Assembly: GCA_963575645.1 (NCBI GenBank)
Contig: OY754467.1
Location: 4,402,001 to 4,466,000, forward strand
Source: Xanthostigma xanthostigma
Taxonomy: Eukaryota; Arthropoda; Insecta; Raphidioptera; Raphidiidae
DNA length: 64,000 bases
Direction: 5' to 3'
The position numbers and the translations under genes were made by a program. How positions within the stretch are numbered: position 1 is the stretch's first letter; the number at the start of each line of letters is the position of its first letter. The notes beneath the pieces are model-generated. The model searched no databases. It was not told the origin of the DNA and saw only the letters and a program-made list of their open reading frames with translations. Below are positions 41,401 through 50,424 of the stretch, piece by piece.

Positions 41401-44400
41401 TATAACAAACTCCCTATTTTCATTAAGGACAGTCCAAATAACAAAATTTTCAAAAAACGTTTGAAACACTATTTAATAAATGCTTGCCCATATGACGACG
41501 CTTTTTAATTAGTTATTTTTAATGGATTTATGTATTTTATTTTATACAATATAGTATTGTTTTTGACGTTCGCTTCCCTTGTGGCTACGCGAAAAAATAT
41601 CTATCTATCTATCTATCTCGAACATGGCAACTCAAAATTAGTTAGAACAAGTGGAGTATTTCCTTACAAAATCCACATAAGTGGAAAAGTTCTACTGTAT
41701 TGTGTAACTGTCAAAGTACTATATAATAGAAAAAAATTGTGTGTTGATAAATAATTAATTAAATCTATGTACATATTATGTTGCATTTACATATTATATG
41801 TATTTATTCAACACGCGTGAGTAATATATAATTTCGGGGCCCTGCTAAATTCGGGAGAAATAATAAATTACTTCATGTTGACGCGTAGAGTGCTAATAAT
41901 GAGCCGTACTGTACGATAATGTATTACTGTATAGTTTCTGGACCAATACGAACGCGGTAGCGATTTGTATATATGAAGACAGCATCGCAATTCAGCGAAA
42001 GTCAGGGCCATCTTGTGTGCATCAAGAGCGGTGGGTACGTCAATCAATGAAGTGTTTTATTATTTTTCCCTCTTTTATCAGGGCCCCGATTACATATTAC
42101 TTGTGTTAGTTGAATAAAGTATTATGTGCGACTAGTGATCGAAGGAGAATATTCCACTCGTGTGTTCATAAAATCTTCTCCTTCTCTCACTAGTCGCATA
42201 ATATACTATTATTGTTTATTTATTATGCAAGTAAAAGTGTGTACTATTTCGTTGAGTGACAGCGCATGCGTGATATCAACTACTTCATCGTTTCGACTCT
42301 AGTAAATAATTTTTCTGAGGCTCACGCGCTTTTTCCTTGATCGCAGTTACCGTGTATACGTCGAATGCGTTACTTTACGGCGCTTACGTTAACGAAATTG
42401 TGACACTGTCCGGTTGCGGTGACGTTGTCATCAAATCGAAAGATAATCTACAACAGGCGGAAGCCACCTTCGACCCAGCCGCATACGAAACGGTCACCGC
42501 GGATTGCACTGTTCACTTGACGATACCGAGACGAGACTCGTCACGGTCCACCGAAAGACTTGCAGCAGACGACTATGGCATTGACAAGATTACCAAAAAG
42601 GAAACTAAGATCACGAAACAACTTGACAAGTTACGGAAGATGGTTTCGACTGAAGAGTATAAAGTTAAAGTTTCGATCGAGTTACAACGGTCGCATAGCG
42701 AAAAGGTAAGAGTTAAGAGTATTCGTCCCTGCAAACACCCCCTGCACCCTTCATCTCAAATCTATTCCCCTCGCCTAAAAACGGTTCGCGCTGTCCCGAC
42801 GCTATTTTTAAAGCTAGAGGGTTCTGGTAAACGCCAAATGAAACACAAAGAATCAGACTACAGATCCTTCAGGCGAATTTTTTGAAAAACAGTTTTGCCT
42901 ACGTGTGAAATATTACGTAACTTATTATTTTTTTCAAAAGGTTGTAAGTTTTTTCAGGAATTTTTTTCACAAAATTCGCCTGAAGGATCTGTAGTCTGAT
43001 TCTTTGTCTTTCATTTGGCGTTTACCAGAACCCTCTAGCTTTAAAAATAGCGTCGGGACAGCGCGAACCGTTTTTAGGCGAGGGGAAAAGATTTGAGATG
43101 AAGGGTGCAGGGGGTATTTGCAGGGACGAATACTCTTAAGATGTTAAATTTGTACGGGCACCGCACAGTGGTCGGAAATTTTAAAAAAGTGTGTGTGTGT
43201 GTCAGCTCCTACTGGAGTTTTTCCTTAGATACGCTGTGTAATGTATTCCATCTCATTCTTTCTCGCGTTAAATCCTACAGATATACAGTGTGGTCACTTA
43301 AGTGTGCAACATATGGGGAAATTTTTAATTAAATGCACAACCAAAATACAAATATTGCCAAAAGTTGGTGCATGTCCAATAATCATTTTAGGTGCTCTTA
43401 GAATTGTTGAAACTCAAACAGCATACAGAGTGGGTCAAAAAATATAAAAATTGTACAAGAGTAAAGTGCCCTTATTTTAAAAAATTCAGCGAAATGTTAT
43501 AAGAAAGAGTTGTTTAGAATTAAAAGTTATGCCCAAATACCAAAACATGGCCTTCTAAGAAAAAAGTTTTTTTTTTGACAAACCAAAATTATTTTTTTTT
43601 GAAAAAAATTTTTTATACTTACCTTAAACACACTAATAAATTATTTAAAATCAAATCAATTTCGCATAACTTTGTTCAAATTCAGGCATATTTGTAAAAT
43701 TAACTTAGATTTTTAATTTTTTATGAAATCACAAACTTAATGTTTGTTGCAACGATATTAAACACCCTGTATGCTGTTTGAGTTTCAGCAATTCTAAGAG
43801 CACCTAAAATGATTATTATCGAACATGCACCAACTTTTGGCAATATATGTATTTTGGTTGTGCATTTAATTAAAAATTTTCCCATATGTTGCACACTTAA
43901 GTGACCACACTGTATATGTTTGTCTCTTTTGAAGCGGACGATCGTAACGCCACACTTGAAGCGGTGGAGCGTAACGCCTCACCAATTGATTTTACTACAC
44001 TCATAAAATTTCCGTACCGGCCCTTATAACTCAAAATCGTTTCTTAAGGAGTAAACTCCAAAAGTCGATCGAAAATTAAAATTTTAATTTTTGCTGTGAA
44101 ACATCTATTGGCACGAGCAAAACCACGCCGTAACGGAAACGGGATCACGCTCTCTTATGTCCCCTCTACGCTGTCGCTCTCGACTTCCTTGTGTGTGCGC
44201 GCGCGGATATACTGTACACTCGTTGCTTCTCTGTGTGAGCTATCACAGCTCACACAGAGAAGCTGCGTGTGCTACTATAGACTATATAGTACGATTGACA
44301 CGTTCACCGCTTGTATTACAGGGTGTTTCAATGTTAAGGTCCAAGTAATCGATGACATATTGTATATATTTATAATACTTACATCATATAGCGGCAATCT

Positions 44401-44711
44401 GTTCTTTATATTATGTTTAAAGTTGAGTAAAAGATTATACTCATAAAAAGTAAAATTTTGCAATCTTTTAAAACGAATCGATAAAAAGTGAGCTCTTCTA
44501 TGATTCACAGTACGTGTTTTTTAATAGTTTTTTTTTTACTCGTCAGACTTAATGCTTTCATTTTAGTGCGCTGCATCTTTCAGACGAGTGTAAATAGTAA
44601 TTATTTTTCCTGACATGGTAAAAATGTACTTTCTTACAGATAGCTGTGTTGACAAAAGATCTAGAGCGACTTCAGAAACTGAGGACATCAATAATTAATG
44701 GAAAACGCTAG
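22673..44711 (+). CDS. VARS2: Valyl-tRNA synthetase, mitochondrial
   Basis: 14 exons: 22673-22793, 22897-23092, 23595-23890, 24749-24928, 26567-26746, 28062-28461, 33249-33492, 34379-34609, 35795-35954, 37334-37626, 39099-39419, 40903-41020, 42347-42705, 44640-44711. The sum is 3171 nt, 1056 aa, with no stop or frame break. It charges tRNA-Val with valine. The Arg/Lys-rich start (residues 1-35, few acidic residues) looks like a mitochondrial presequence. HIGH-type signature HLGHA at residues 90-94, GTDHAG near 119-124, CP1 editing-domain TTRPET at 272-277 and KITPAHD after it, KMSKS at 595-599. The anticodon-binding helical domain follows ([14 protein letters not shown] block in exon 10). The last exons give the coiled-coil-like C-terminal tail ([11 protein letters not shown]). 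No GST-like N-terminal domain as in vertebrate cytosolic ValRS. Length matches animal VARS2. About 14% of the 22-kb gene is coding; the introns are full of repeats. Confidence 0.94.
24076..24660. repeat. Dispersed repeat with ACGTGATAACGT ends, long copy
   Basis: Begins AAAAATTGGTTGTCTGTAAA and closes TTATAAGACGTTATCACGTC, as in 4432-4700, but with a different, longer middle. In intron 3 of VARS2. Confidence 0.5.
24964..25901 (-). mobile_element. Non-autonomous Helitron (minus), interrupted by a MITE
   Basis: The left edge ACTAGCGGTCTGTCCCAG is the reverse of a Helitron 3' end (CTAG at 24964-24967). Inside are direct repeats of CTGAACTAATAGCTTTGAGC type. The 5' side is split by the MITE at 25371-25886, so the true 5' boundary near 25900 is approximate. 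In intron 4 of VARS2. Confidence 0.55.
25371..25886 (+). mobile_element. TA-flanked deletion derivative retaining a transposase C-terminus
   Basis: Same ends as 15202-15685 (CAGATTGTATCAAATCAAAA), TA both sides. On the plus strand, near 25571-25646, an in-frame end reads [22 protein letters not shown], resembling mariner-relative C-termini. It lies inside a Helitron. Confidence 0.65.
25902..26492 (+). mobile_element. Non-autonomous Helitron with internal minisatellite
   Basis: Starts TCTTAATATATAAAAAATAC, then CGTGTCAC, and ends GTAGCGAAGCACGTACAGGG..CCGCTAG|T. A 53-bp minisatellite occupies its middle and a short GATA run its 3' third. In intron 4 of VARS2. Confidence 0.65.
26131..26281. 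repeat. 53-bp minisatellite, about three units
   Basis: Near-identical units containing GATTGAGTGAATATTCAATA and GATGGCGCAACGAACTTAAC. Each unit holds a small palindrome TGAATATTCA. Confidence 0.9.
26934..26953 (+). repeat. Run of 20 G residues
   Basis: Uninterrupted G20 on the sense strand of VARS2 intron 5, 188 bp after exon 5. Could fold as a G-quadruplex in DNA or pre-mRNA; its exact length may also be a sequencing estimate. Confidence 0.8.
27052..27825 (-). mobile_element. Non-autonomous Helitron carrying a tRNA-Lys-like body, copy 2
   Basis: On the minus strand: starts TCTATACTAATATATAAAGC and ends CACCCGGGTGAAACCGGGCG..GCTAG|T. Same layout as 20650-21860, including the tRNA-like body in the same relative place. 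In VARS2 intron 5. Confidence 0.85.
27481..27552 (-). pseudogene. tRNA-Lys(CTT)-like sequence inside Helitron
   Basis: On the minus strand: GCTCGGTTAGCTCAGTCGGT, GACTCTTAATCTCAGGG (anticodon CTT) and GAGTTCGAGCCCC. Several acceptor-stem pairs fail (C2-A71, T7-C66), and the anticodon stem has a mismatch, so it is probably a pseudogene. Pol III boxes A and B look usable. Confidence 0.7.
28683..29148. repeat. 160-bp tandem repeat, about three units
   Basis: The phrase ATGCGCATGTCCGTGAATGG recurs at ~28789, 28949 and 29109, exactly 160 bp apart; units are ~95% alike by eye. Lies in intron 6 of VARS2 and generates repeated ~75-codon frames that are not genes. Confidence 0.9.
29530..30049. mobile_element. 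hAT MITE (TAGTGATGTGCCGG family), copy 3
   Basis: TAGTGACGTGCCGG at left and CCGGCACGTCACTA at right, with the same inner structure as 13140-13659 plus one extra GGATATCCGCGGATAC unit near the right end. Flanking 8-mers do not match. In VARS2 intron 6. Confidence 0.85.
30543..30884 (-). mobile_element. Short non-autonomous Helitron (minus)
   Basis: Same ends as 27052-27825 but without the tRNA-like body; the CTAG end has mutated to CATAG. In VARS2 intron 6. Confidence 0.65.
31498..32640. repeat. Dispersed repeat with 155-bp internal tandem units
   Basis: Opens near AGGGTTCCGTACCTCAAAAG, a repeat start widely seen in lepidopteran genomes. Three units beginning CATTCACG/CGTTCACG at about 31898, 32053 and 32211 share ATCTCGTGAACAAATGA and CCGATTTTGATGCGGTTTGC. 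It ends near an AC microsatellite. In VARS2 intron 6. Confidence 0.7.
32447..32477. repeat. AC dinucleotide microsatellite
   Basis: About 15 AC units after two CATA units, probably the simple-sequence tail of the preceding repeat. Confidence 0.9.
33749..33777 (-). other. Hammerhead-like stem-loop motif
   Basis: Minus strand reads CTGAAGA, T, stem GATAC, loop, stem GTATC, GAAACG. This order is that of the hammerhead ribozyme core (CUGANGA, stem II, GAAA), apart from one extra base before stem II. No convincing stem I. In VARS2 intron 7. Confidence 0.35.
34688..35127. mobile_element. MITE, TCCGCTGCACACGAGGCTGG ends
   Basis: Inverted ends TCCGCTGCACACGAGGCTGG and CTAGCCTGGTGTGCAGCGGA, about 440 bp, in VARS2 intron 8. 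No coding remnant. Confidence 0.75.
35137..35622. mobile_element. MITE, GGCACTTCACATGGCTATTT ends
   Basis: Inverted ends GGCACTTCACATGGCTATTT and AAATAGCCATGTGAAGTGCC, ~486 bp, 9 bp after the preceding MITE. Repeats of CAAATAGGCAAATATGGC-type sequence inside. In VARS2 intron 8. Confidence 0.75.
36058..36098 (+). repeat. tRNA-like SINE fragment
   Basis: CTTAGTCTAGTAGTGAC then GGTCCCGGGTTCGATCCCTG: an A-box-like and a good B-box sequence separated by far less than in a tRNA. A degraded tRNA-derived fragment in VARS2 intron 9. Confidence 0.45.
36868..37325 (-). mobile_element. Non-autonomous Helitron, GTGCGAAT family, copy 2 (abuts a splice acceptor)
   Basis: CTAG at 36868-36871 with hairpin GTGCGAATTATTCGCAC; the TC end is at 37324-37325. 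Only TATTTCAG (37326-37333) separates it from VARS2 exon 10. Confidence 0.8.
38176..38757. mobile_element. TA-flanked MITE, AGGTGACCAACTAT ends
   Basis: Short inverted ends AGGTGACCAACTAT / ATAGTTGGTCACCT, TA on each side, with further AAAAAGAGTAC motifs inverted inside. The middle has a ~90-bp direct duplication built on GTGCCGGAAACGGCA. In VARS2 intron 10. Confidence 0.7.
39524..39981. mobile_element. Near-complete fold-back MITE, CAGGTGAGTTTTAAG ends
   Basis: Arms of ~210 bp pair almost perfectly from CAGGTGAGTTTTAAGTTGAT inward to TTGTTATTATCAAGTAT; TA on each side. The loop near 39740-39770 is short. 104 bp after VARS2 exon 11. Transcribed, it would form a long intronic hairpin. Confidence 0.85.
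40143..40408 (-). mobile_element. tRNA-derived SINE, minus copy
   Basis: The minus strand begins GAGCGGGGTGGCGTAGCGGC (A box), then ACCGGGTTCGAATCCCGGCG (B box), and a body shared with 40527-40765 (GAGAAACGG, AGGTTTTCCATGG, AAGGCCATG). In VARS2 intron 11. Confidence 0.8.
40527..40765 (+). mobile_element. tRNA-derived SINE, plus copy, 5'-truncated
   Basis: B-box region GGGTTTGAATCCCGGCGGG and the same body as the minus copy, ending CAAAAATTGCCTACC. Head-to-head with the preceding SINE across ~120 bp. Confidence 0.8.
41293..41508 (+). pseudogene. LINE ORF2 C-terminal fragment
   Basis: A 71-codon stretch ending at a stop: [19 protein letters not shown], then [16 protein letters not shown] and [10 protein letters not shown], the typical C-terminus of Jockey/CR1-type non-LTR retrotransposon polyproteins. 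A TATC microsatellite tail near 41600 marks the 3' end. A 5'-truncated insertion in VARS2 intron 12. Confidence 0.75.
41802..42202. mobile_element. Double-hairpin repeat, copy C
   Basis: Same orientation and structure as 9176-9662 (TTATTCAACACGCGTGAG.. to ..CACTAGTCGCATAATA), with the second hairpin shortened. In VARS2 intron 12. Confidence 0.7.
42713..43139. mobile_element. Long fold-back element with TTAA ends
   Basis: Arms of ~195 bp pair from TTAAGAGTATTCGTCCCTGC to its complement, with TTAA at both extremes, as for piggyBac-type targets. It begins 8 bp after the donor of VARS2 exon 13, extending an apparent open frame past the true exon end. Confidence 0.85.
43286..43912. mobile_element. 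TA-flanked fold-back MITE (CAGTGTGGTCACTTAAG), copy 1
   Basis: Ends CAGTGTGGTCACTTAAGTGT and its complement with TA at both sides, a Tc1/mariner-like terminus. Arms of ~150 bp reach CTCAAACAGCATACAG. The interior is AT-rich. In VARS2 intron 13. Confidence 0.85.
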
Positions 44712-44819
44712 TGATATTAATTTTATAACTAGTGGTTTAAAATTCTGTTGGCATTATGTGGATTTCTCCTGAATCGATTCTACCTGTGTTCATTCGTACA
44801 TATCTTGATGAAACATATA

Positions 44820-45417
44820 CAGTGTGGTCACTTAATTTGCAACATATGGGAAAATTTTTAATTAAATGCACAACCAAAATACAAATATTGCCAAAAGTTG
44901 GTGCATGTCCGATAATCATTTTAGGTGCTCTTAGAATTGTTGAACCTCAAACAGCATACAGGGTGTTTAATATCGTTGCAACAAACATAATGTTTGTATG
45001 ATTCCATAAAAAATTAAAAATCTAAGTTAATTTTACAAATATGCCTGAAATTGAACAAAGTTATGCGAAATTGATTTGATTTTGAATAATTTATTAGTGT
45101 GTTTAAGGTAAGTATAAAAAAAATTATAATTTTGGTTTTTCAAAAAAAAAACTTTTTTTCTTAGAAGGCCATGTTTTGGTATTTGGGCATAGCTTTTAAT
45201 TCTGAACAACTTTTTCTTATAACATTTCGCTGAATTTTTTGAAATAAGGGCACTTTACTCTTATTTGACCCACCCTGTATGCTTTTTGAGTTTCAACAAT
45301 TCTAAGAGCACCTAAAATGATTATCGGACATGCACCAACTTTTGGCAATATTTGTAATTTGGTTGTGCATTTAATTAAAAATTTTCCCATATGTTGCACA
45401 CTCAAGTGACCACACTG
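44820..45417. mobile_element. TA-flanked fold-back MITE (CAGTGTGGTCACTTAAG), copy 2
   Basis: Same ends and arms as 43286-43912, interior inverted relative to it. It starts 108 bp after the VARS2 stop, so it may sit in the 3' UTR. Confidence 0.85.
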
Positions 45418-45749
45418 TATATTAAAACGAAGAGAACGATATATTATGTTTTATCACAGTGTGTGCGAATTAGCACCTCTTTTTTCCTTCCCGTATTTAT
45501 ATATATATAGATTTAAACAATGGACGATTGTCTGAATTTTATGTTTATATTAATTTTTTGTATAAAAATGTACAAGTTACTATTTATAAAAATAAAATGT
45601 GGTTAACATTTAACCATAATCTTCAACGTCGAGATTTTATGATCAAATTCTTAGGTTCCGCCATCCGACCGACTCCAATACTGTATTTATCACTGGTAAG
45701 TACACTCATAGTTAACGCAAATCAAGAATTATTTTAAAAGAAAATTATA
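45418..45749. other. VARS2 downstream sequence
   Basis: No gene seen. The part ATTAAAACGAAGAGAACGAT recurs near 48226, and TGTGGATTTCTCCTG on the other side of the MITE recurs near 47640, so pieces of this flank are a dispersed repeat. Confidence 0.45.
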
Positions 45750-47445
45750 CGAGCCCCGTCCCGTTTCAATTGGCCCACTTACTGAAATTTCAATTTCTTT
45801 AAGATTTATTCAAAAAAGTGTTAAACTAACTGCCACTTTACATTTTTTTCTTGTAAATATTCATATTAAAAGCTGTTTTCATAACATTAAGTAAAATGTA
45901 TTCAAATATATTTAATTTTTATCATAAAAACGAAATGGGTGTAAATAATGCGTTTTATGCGTCAACATAACAAATATTAGACTATGTAAGAAGTTAAGTG
46001 ATATTAGAGGTGGCTATGTAAAAACACGATAAAACAATTGTTATTTATTGATAGTAATTTGTCAAAAGTGTCAAAAAGTAATAGTATAATATTTTTTTAA
46101 CTTAAAAATGGGTAGAGGCGCAGTTATTGACCAAAAACTTAGAGTAATCATTATTAACTTGTGGAAAACCGGAAAATCAAATTCCGAAATCGGGAAATTG
46201 TTAAATTTATCAAAATATAGTGTTAGAAATATTGTGAGACTGTACAAAACAAATGGTTCAATCGCCTCAAAGCCCCGGTACGTGAAGAAAACCAAACTAA
46301 CAGACGGTGATAAACGGGCATTGAAAAGAATAATTAAGGAAAACAGACGTGCTAACTACGGACAATTGAGCGTACTTTGGAGCAATACTGTGGGAAGACG
46401 TATTTCGAGATCTACATGTCATAGGGAAGCAAAGAAGTTAGGATTTGGAACGTACAAGGTATTACTCATATTTTTAATCCGCTGTCTTAAATTTAAATTT
46501 GCAAAAAACTAACATACGTAATTTGTTTAGGCTAAGGAAAAGCCATTGTTGACACAGAAACAAAAGAAAAACAGATTGCAATGGGCAAAAGAACACAAAA
46601 ATTGGAATTTTGAACAGTGGAACAGCATACATTGGAGTGATGAGTCTCGGTTTGAAGTTTGTGTAGGTGACAGTCGGAGCAGAGTTATTCGTCAAAAAAA
46701 TGAAGCATACCATCCCGACTGTTTAAAAAGGAAAGTGAAATTTCCAGCATCTGTTATGGTATGGGGCTCAATGTCTGCAAGAGGTGTAGGAAAACTGCAC
46801 TTTATTGATGGCATTGTTAATACAGACAAATATTTAAACATATTAGAAGAGTCTCTGCTGCCAACAATGGAAGAAGTTTTGGTCTCTGGAGAGAATTTTA
46901 TTTTTCAGCAAGACGGAGCTGCCTGCCATACATCAAAAAAAGCTAAAAAATGGTTCTCAGAGAACACTATTCCACTCTTAGAGTGGGTTTCCAGTAGCCC
47001 TGACTTGTCCCCAATTGAAACACTTTGGCATGAAATGAAAAAACGCTTACGTGTTACTCCCGCTAGATCGGTCTCAGATCTAAGACAAAAACTCAAAGAA
47101 ATATGGGATAACTTTACTCCACAAGACTGCCAGAATTTAGTTAATACTATGCCTCGAAGAATAATGGCCGTTATAACCAATAAAGGTGATGTTACCCAAT
47201 GGTAACTTTTGAAATACGTTTCGAGTTTTAGTTTGTCTGAATGCATATTTTATTCGGTTTTCTATTTAATTTTTTATCTTAGTAAGAATATATTATCTAG
47301 TAGGCTTAGGTTGTGTAAAAAGTCTGTAAAATATTTGGTACAAAATAAAAAATACCTATATTACGCTAGTGTTTCGATTTCTGTTAATTGAGGACTAATA
47401 ATTGAGTTTTTTGTAAGTGGGCCAACTGAAGTGGGACGGGGCTCG
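45750..47445 (+). mobile_element. Apparently intact Tc1-type DD34E transposon
   Basis: 1,696 bp. 33-bp inverted ends starting CGAGCCCCGTCCC and ending GGCCCACTTAC differ at only a few positions; TA on both sides (45748-45749, 47446-47447). It encloses an uninterrupted (once spliced) transposase. No frameshift or stop seen, so it may be young. Confidence 0.9.
46108..47205 (+). CDS. Tc1-family transposase (DD34E)
   Basis: Two exons, 46108-46458 and 46531-47205, joined in phase 0 across a 72-bp intron (GTATTA..TTTAG); 341 aa, the usual Tc1 length. The N-terminal bipartite helix-turn-helix (residues 10-110) has KTGKSNSEIGKLLNLSKYSV. The catalytic triad is D154 (WSDESRF), D245 (FQQDGAACH) and E280 (SPDLSPIE), with 34 residues between the last two. 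VMVWGSMSARGVG is the family's glycine-rich block. It cuts and pastes the element at TA sites. Tc1 of nematodes also has a short intron. Without splicing, translation would end after 134 codons. Confidence 0.88.
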
Positions 47446-47647
47446 TAAATACCTTCTCTTTAATTTGCTTTAATATTAGTTTATGTATCTTTGTCGTAAA
47501 TAAAAGTATTATACAAGGAGGGGACATTAAGTTAAAACGAAAGCAGTAAGTGTAAAGTTAGCTTTGCTAGTCCATAGTTAAATAATAATAATAACTAGTG
47601 GTCGAAATTGAACCGTAATTCATTAAAATTATATGGATTTCTCCTGT

Positions 47648-47648
47648 G

Positions 47649-47679
<31 letters not shown>

Positions 47680-48226
47680 TAATACAAGAATTGTATGTAA
47701 ACAGCGTCAATGGTCTTTAAAATTATTTTAAGTATCGTTCGAGATTGTAGTTTGATTCTTCGATCAATTTATTTTTCAGTTTTTTTTTAAATTGCTTATC
47801 ACATTTCAGGTGTAATGGTATTTGGTTATCTATCCGTATCATGGTGTTGCGTACACTTCTTTGGACGACAGACAAATTTGTCTGTAACAATTGTAATTTG
47901 TCTCTGTTTCTGGTGTCGTGATTGTTTTTTGAAATATTTTCGTGAAATAATATTTTATTATTATTTAAAAATAACGCACACTCTAAAATGAAGACATCGT
48001 ATAATGTGAGAATATTGTACTTTTTAAAAAGTGTTCTGCAACTGTGTCGAGGTGGGACGCCCGCCATGATACGGATACATTTTTTTTGCAACAAAGAAAT
48101 TTTTTGTGCACTGGGTGAATTGCCCCAAAATAAAATTCCAAATGTTAAATTTGCGTGAAAATATGCATAGTAAATATTAAGTTCGTACACATCGTGTTGA
48201 AACATACATTGTGCACTTCCGCTCAT
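47648..48226 (-). pseudogene. LINE ORF2 3' fragment (Jockey/CR1-type)
   Basis: On the minus strand, 167 codons end at 47723: YYAYFHANLTFGILFWGNS, LLQKKCIRIMAGVPPRHSC, FKKYNILTLYDVF and a basic C-terminus. This is the post-RT segment of a non-LTR retrotransposon. A TAA/ATA-rich tail at 47648-47680 marks its 3' end; 5'-truncated, no RT catalytic motif left. Confidence 0.8.
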
Positions 48227-48319
48227 TAAAACGAAGAGAACGATGTATGTTTCATCACAATGTGTGCGAATTAATACACTCGAATCGGTACCACAACTTT
48301 TTTTCCTTCCCGTACATGA

Positions 48320-48655
48320 CTAGAGGTTCCGCCCGGTTTCACCGGGTGCAAAAGAACGAATGGGGGAGGACATTTAGTACGCACGTTCATCTTAGCTTAA
48401 CGAAATGAATGCTGTGTCCAAATTTCATGATGATCGGAGTTGCCGTTCAAGAGTTTTTGTCGAACGGACAAATTTTGTAACATTTTTCATTGATGCTCCG
48501 CTCCTATTGGTCGTAGCGTGATATTATATAGCGTATAGCCTTCCTCAATAAATTGACTATCCAAAAAAAAAAAATTTCAATTCGAACCAGTAGTTCCTGA
48601 GATTAGCGCGTTCAACCAAACAAACATACTTTTCAGCTTTATATATTAGCATAGA
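48320..48655 (-). mobile_element. Short non-autonomous Helitron (minus)
   Basis: CTAG at 48320-48323 followed by CCGCCCGGTTTCACCGGGTG; TC start at 48655 (CTTTATATATTAGCATAGA on plus). The family of 27052-27825 without the tRNA-like body. Confidence 0.8.
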
Positions 48656-49657
48656 TTATTGCTCCAAATACCTATTGAGACCAATTATCTGAAACAGCCA
48701 ATTTACTTACATAATCAGTGATTTTGTTATTGCGTGACATTCAAAGTAGACGCTGCAATTTTGTAGAACGTTGTAAAAACTTGTTCATTTGTGTTCGCGG
48801 TGTGTTACGGACAATTTTATTCTACGACCGCATGTTTTATACGGTGTTGAGATATAATTAATAATTATTAAAGTTTGACGTAGTAATAAATCAGTGCTAT
48901 TATTAAATACATTTCAAGTCGATTCTGCATTCGAAACTTCAGTATATTGTTATAGTAGAATTAGTTTCCTCATCTTTCCTTTTTCGGTATAATAATTGTG
49001 AACTATTTAAAAATTTTAGTACCTACTGTCAAAAATAACTTTTGATGGTTAATCGTATTCGGGCTTAAAAATATTGTCAGTGTTCGTCAAGTCTTGTTAA
49101 AATTTCAAAATTATAAAACGAATTACTGATATTATTAAAATATAATATGTGATTACGATTTGTATTGGTAAACATTTGAATTAATTAGTGCTATAAGTAA
49201 ACTAGACATAACCTAAAAAGGCGATTATGATACTTCCTCTTTCGATATAATTGTGAACTTCAAAATCTTAGTACCTTCTGTCTATTATTAAAATTTGTGT
49301 GATTACGAATGTTTTGCGATGTGTATTGTGAACATTTAAATTCAATAATGCCGTAAGTTAACTAGACATAACCTAAAAAGACGTTTCTGATACGGGGCCT
49401 GGAGGAGTTAGCTGAAATATGTTGCAAGGTAAGACTTTTTTAAAATGAATATTTATTGAATAACTAGCGGTTTGCCCGCGGCTACGTCCACGTGGTATAA
49501 GTTATAGCAAATTCGTTGATGAATCAATGTCAAGACATTTTTTTATGGTAGATATTGTATGGGTTACATTTGTCTAGAGGAGTGTTTTTCTAAAACTTTT
49601 TATTAAATTGGCGTCGGCTTTATTTTATTTTCGTCCTTTTAGTAACTTTTTAAACAA
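48656..49657. repeat. AT-rich spacer with imperfect direct repeats
   Basis: No gene. GTATAATAATTGTGAACTAT (~48990) is echoed by GATATAATTGTGAACTTC (~49245), and AACTAGACATAACCTAAAAAG occurs at ~49200 and ~49360. An ACTAGCGGTTTGCCCGCGGC end, Helitron- or LINE-like, sits at ~49462. Confidence 0.45.
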
Positions 49658-50120
49658 TAGTATATTACACCACAAGGGCCGAAAGTTTGATATTCTTGCA
49701 GCACTGCGCCGTGCGCGTCATGATACCCGAAGCGTGCCGAGGGCATCATGACGCGCATATCAGCCTTTCTGTCAGTGTAGTGTATACTATTTTTCATACC
49801 TCGGTCGTAAGTACGCTTATTAAATACATTAATTAATTACTTATTAATAAATAAAATTATCGGCCAATTTTTCACAATCAAAGTTTTTAATTACTTATTA
49901 ATTACATAGAAAACAGATAAATTCCAAGCAACCAGCTTTGAGGTTATACGTAAAAACACGAATGTGAGCTGTTCGCGACTATTATAGCTAAAATGTAATA
50001 GGGTTGCTACGGAAACGACATCTAAACAACAGTTGATAGGTGATTTTTTCTTTACTGTCGTCCGAACGTTCGCACTTCCCGCATCAGTGCGTGTAATCCC
50101 ACCAATGCGTAAATGTTACA
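49658..50120 (+). repeat. Dispersed repeat (AACCCTATTACATTTTAG family), copy 1
   Basis: Contains GATATTCTTGCAGCACTGCG, a GCGCGTCATGAT palindrome, AATAGGGTTGCTACGGAAAC and AACAACAGTTGATAGG. Relatives: 55768-56735 (inverted, interrupted) and 61437-61800. Confidence 0.6.
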
Positions 50121-50124
50121 ATTG

Positions 50125-50333
50125 ATTAATAAGAAAAAATTCACAGGTTTGTCGACAAAAGTTATATTTATAAATGTACGACGTTTCGTCTATAAATTTA
50201 GACTTTTTCAAGTACAAATTGAAAATTATTTAAAACAATAATTAATTGAAAAAGTCTAAATTTATAGACGAAACGTCGTACATTTATAAATATAACTTTT
50301 GTCCACAAACCTGCGAATTTTTTCTTATTAATT
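50125..50333. repeat. Inverted repeat bearing GAAACGT stem-loops in each arm
   Basis: Arms of ~85 bp run from TTAATAAGAAAAAATTCACAGG. Each arm holds the stem GTCTA/TAGAC followed by GAAACGTCGTA (plus 50246-50280, minus 50177-50210), a hammerhead-like layout but with TTGAAAAA in place of CTGANGA. Confidence 0.65.
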
Positions 50334-50424
50334 AATTATTATCGATGGACACGATATCTAATATATAGTTACAATTGATGCTGAAAGTAAGTACTTTCGA
50401 TCTAGGTATGAAGAAAAATTCCTT

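Noticed and set aside
42706..42885. Extension of the VARS2 exon 13 frame beyond 42705
   Set aside because: GTAAGAG at 42706 is a good donor, the family C-terminus continues in exon 14, and the extra codons come from the fold-back arm.
46108..46512. Transposase as two broken fragments (pseudogene)
   Set aside because: The gap has good GT..AG borders, phase 0 and removes exactly the extra sequence, restoring a full-length Tc1 protein.
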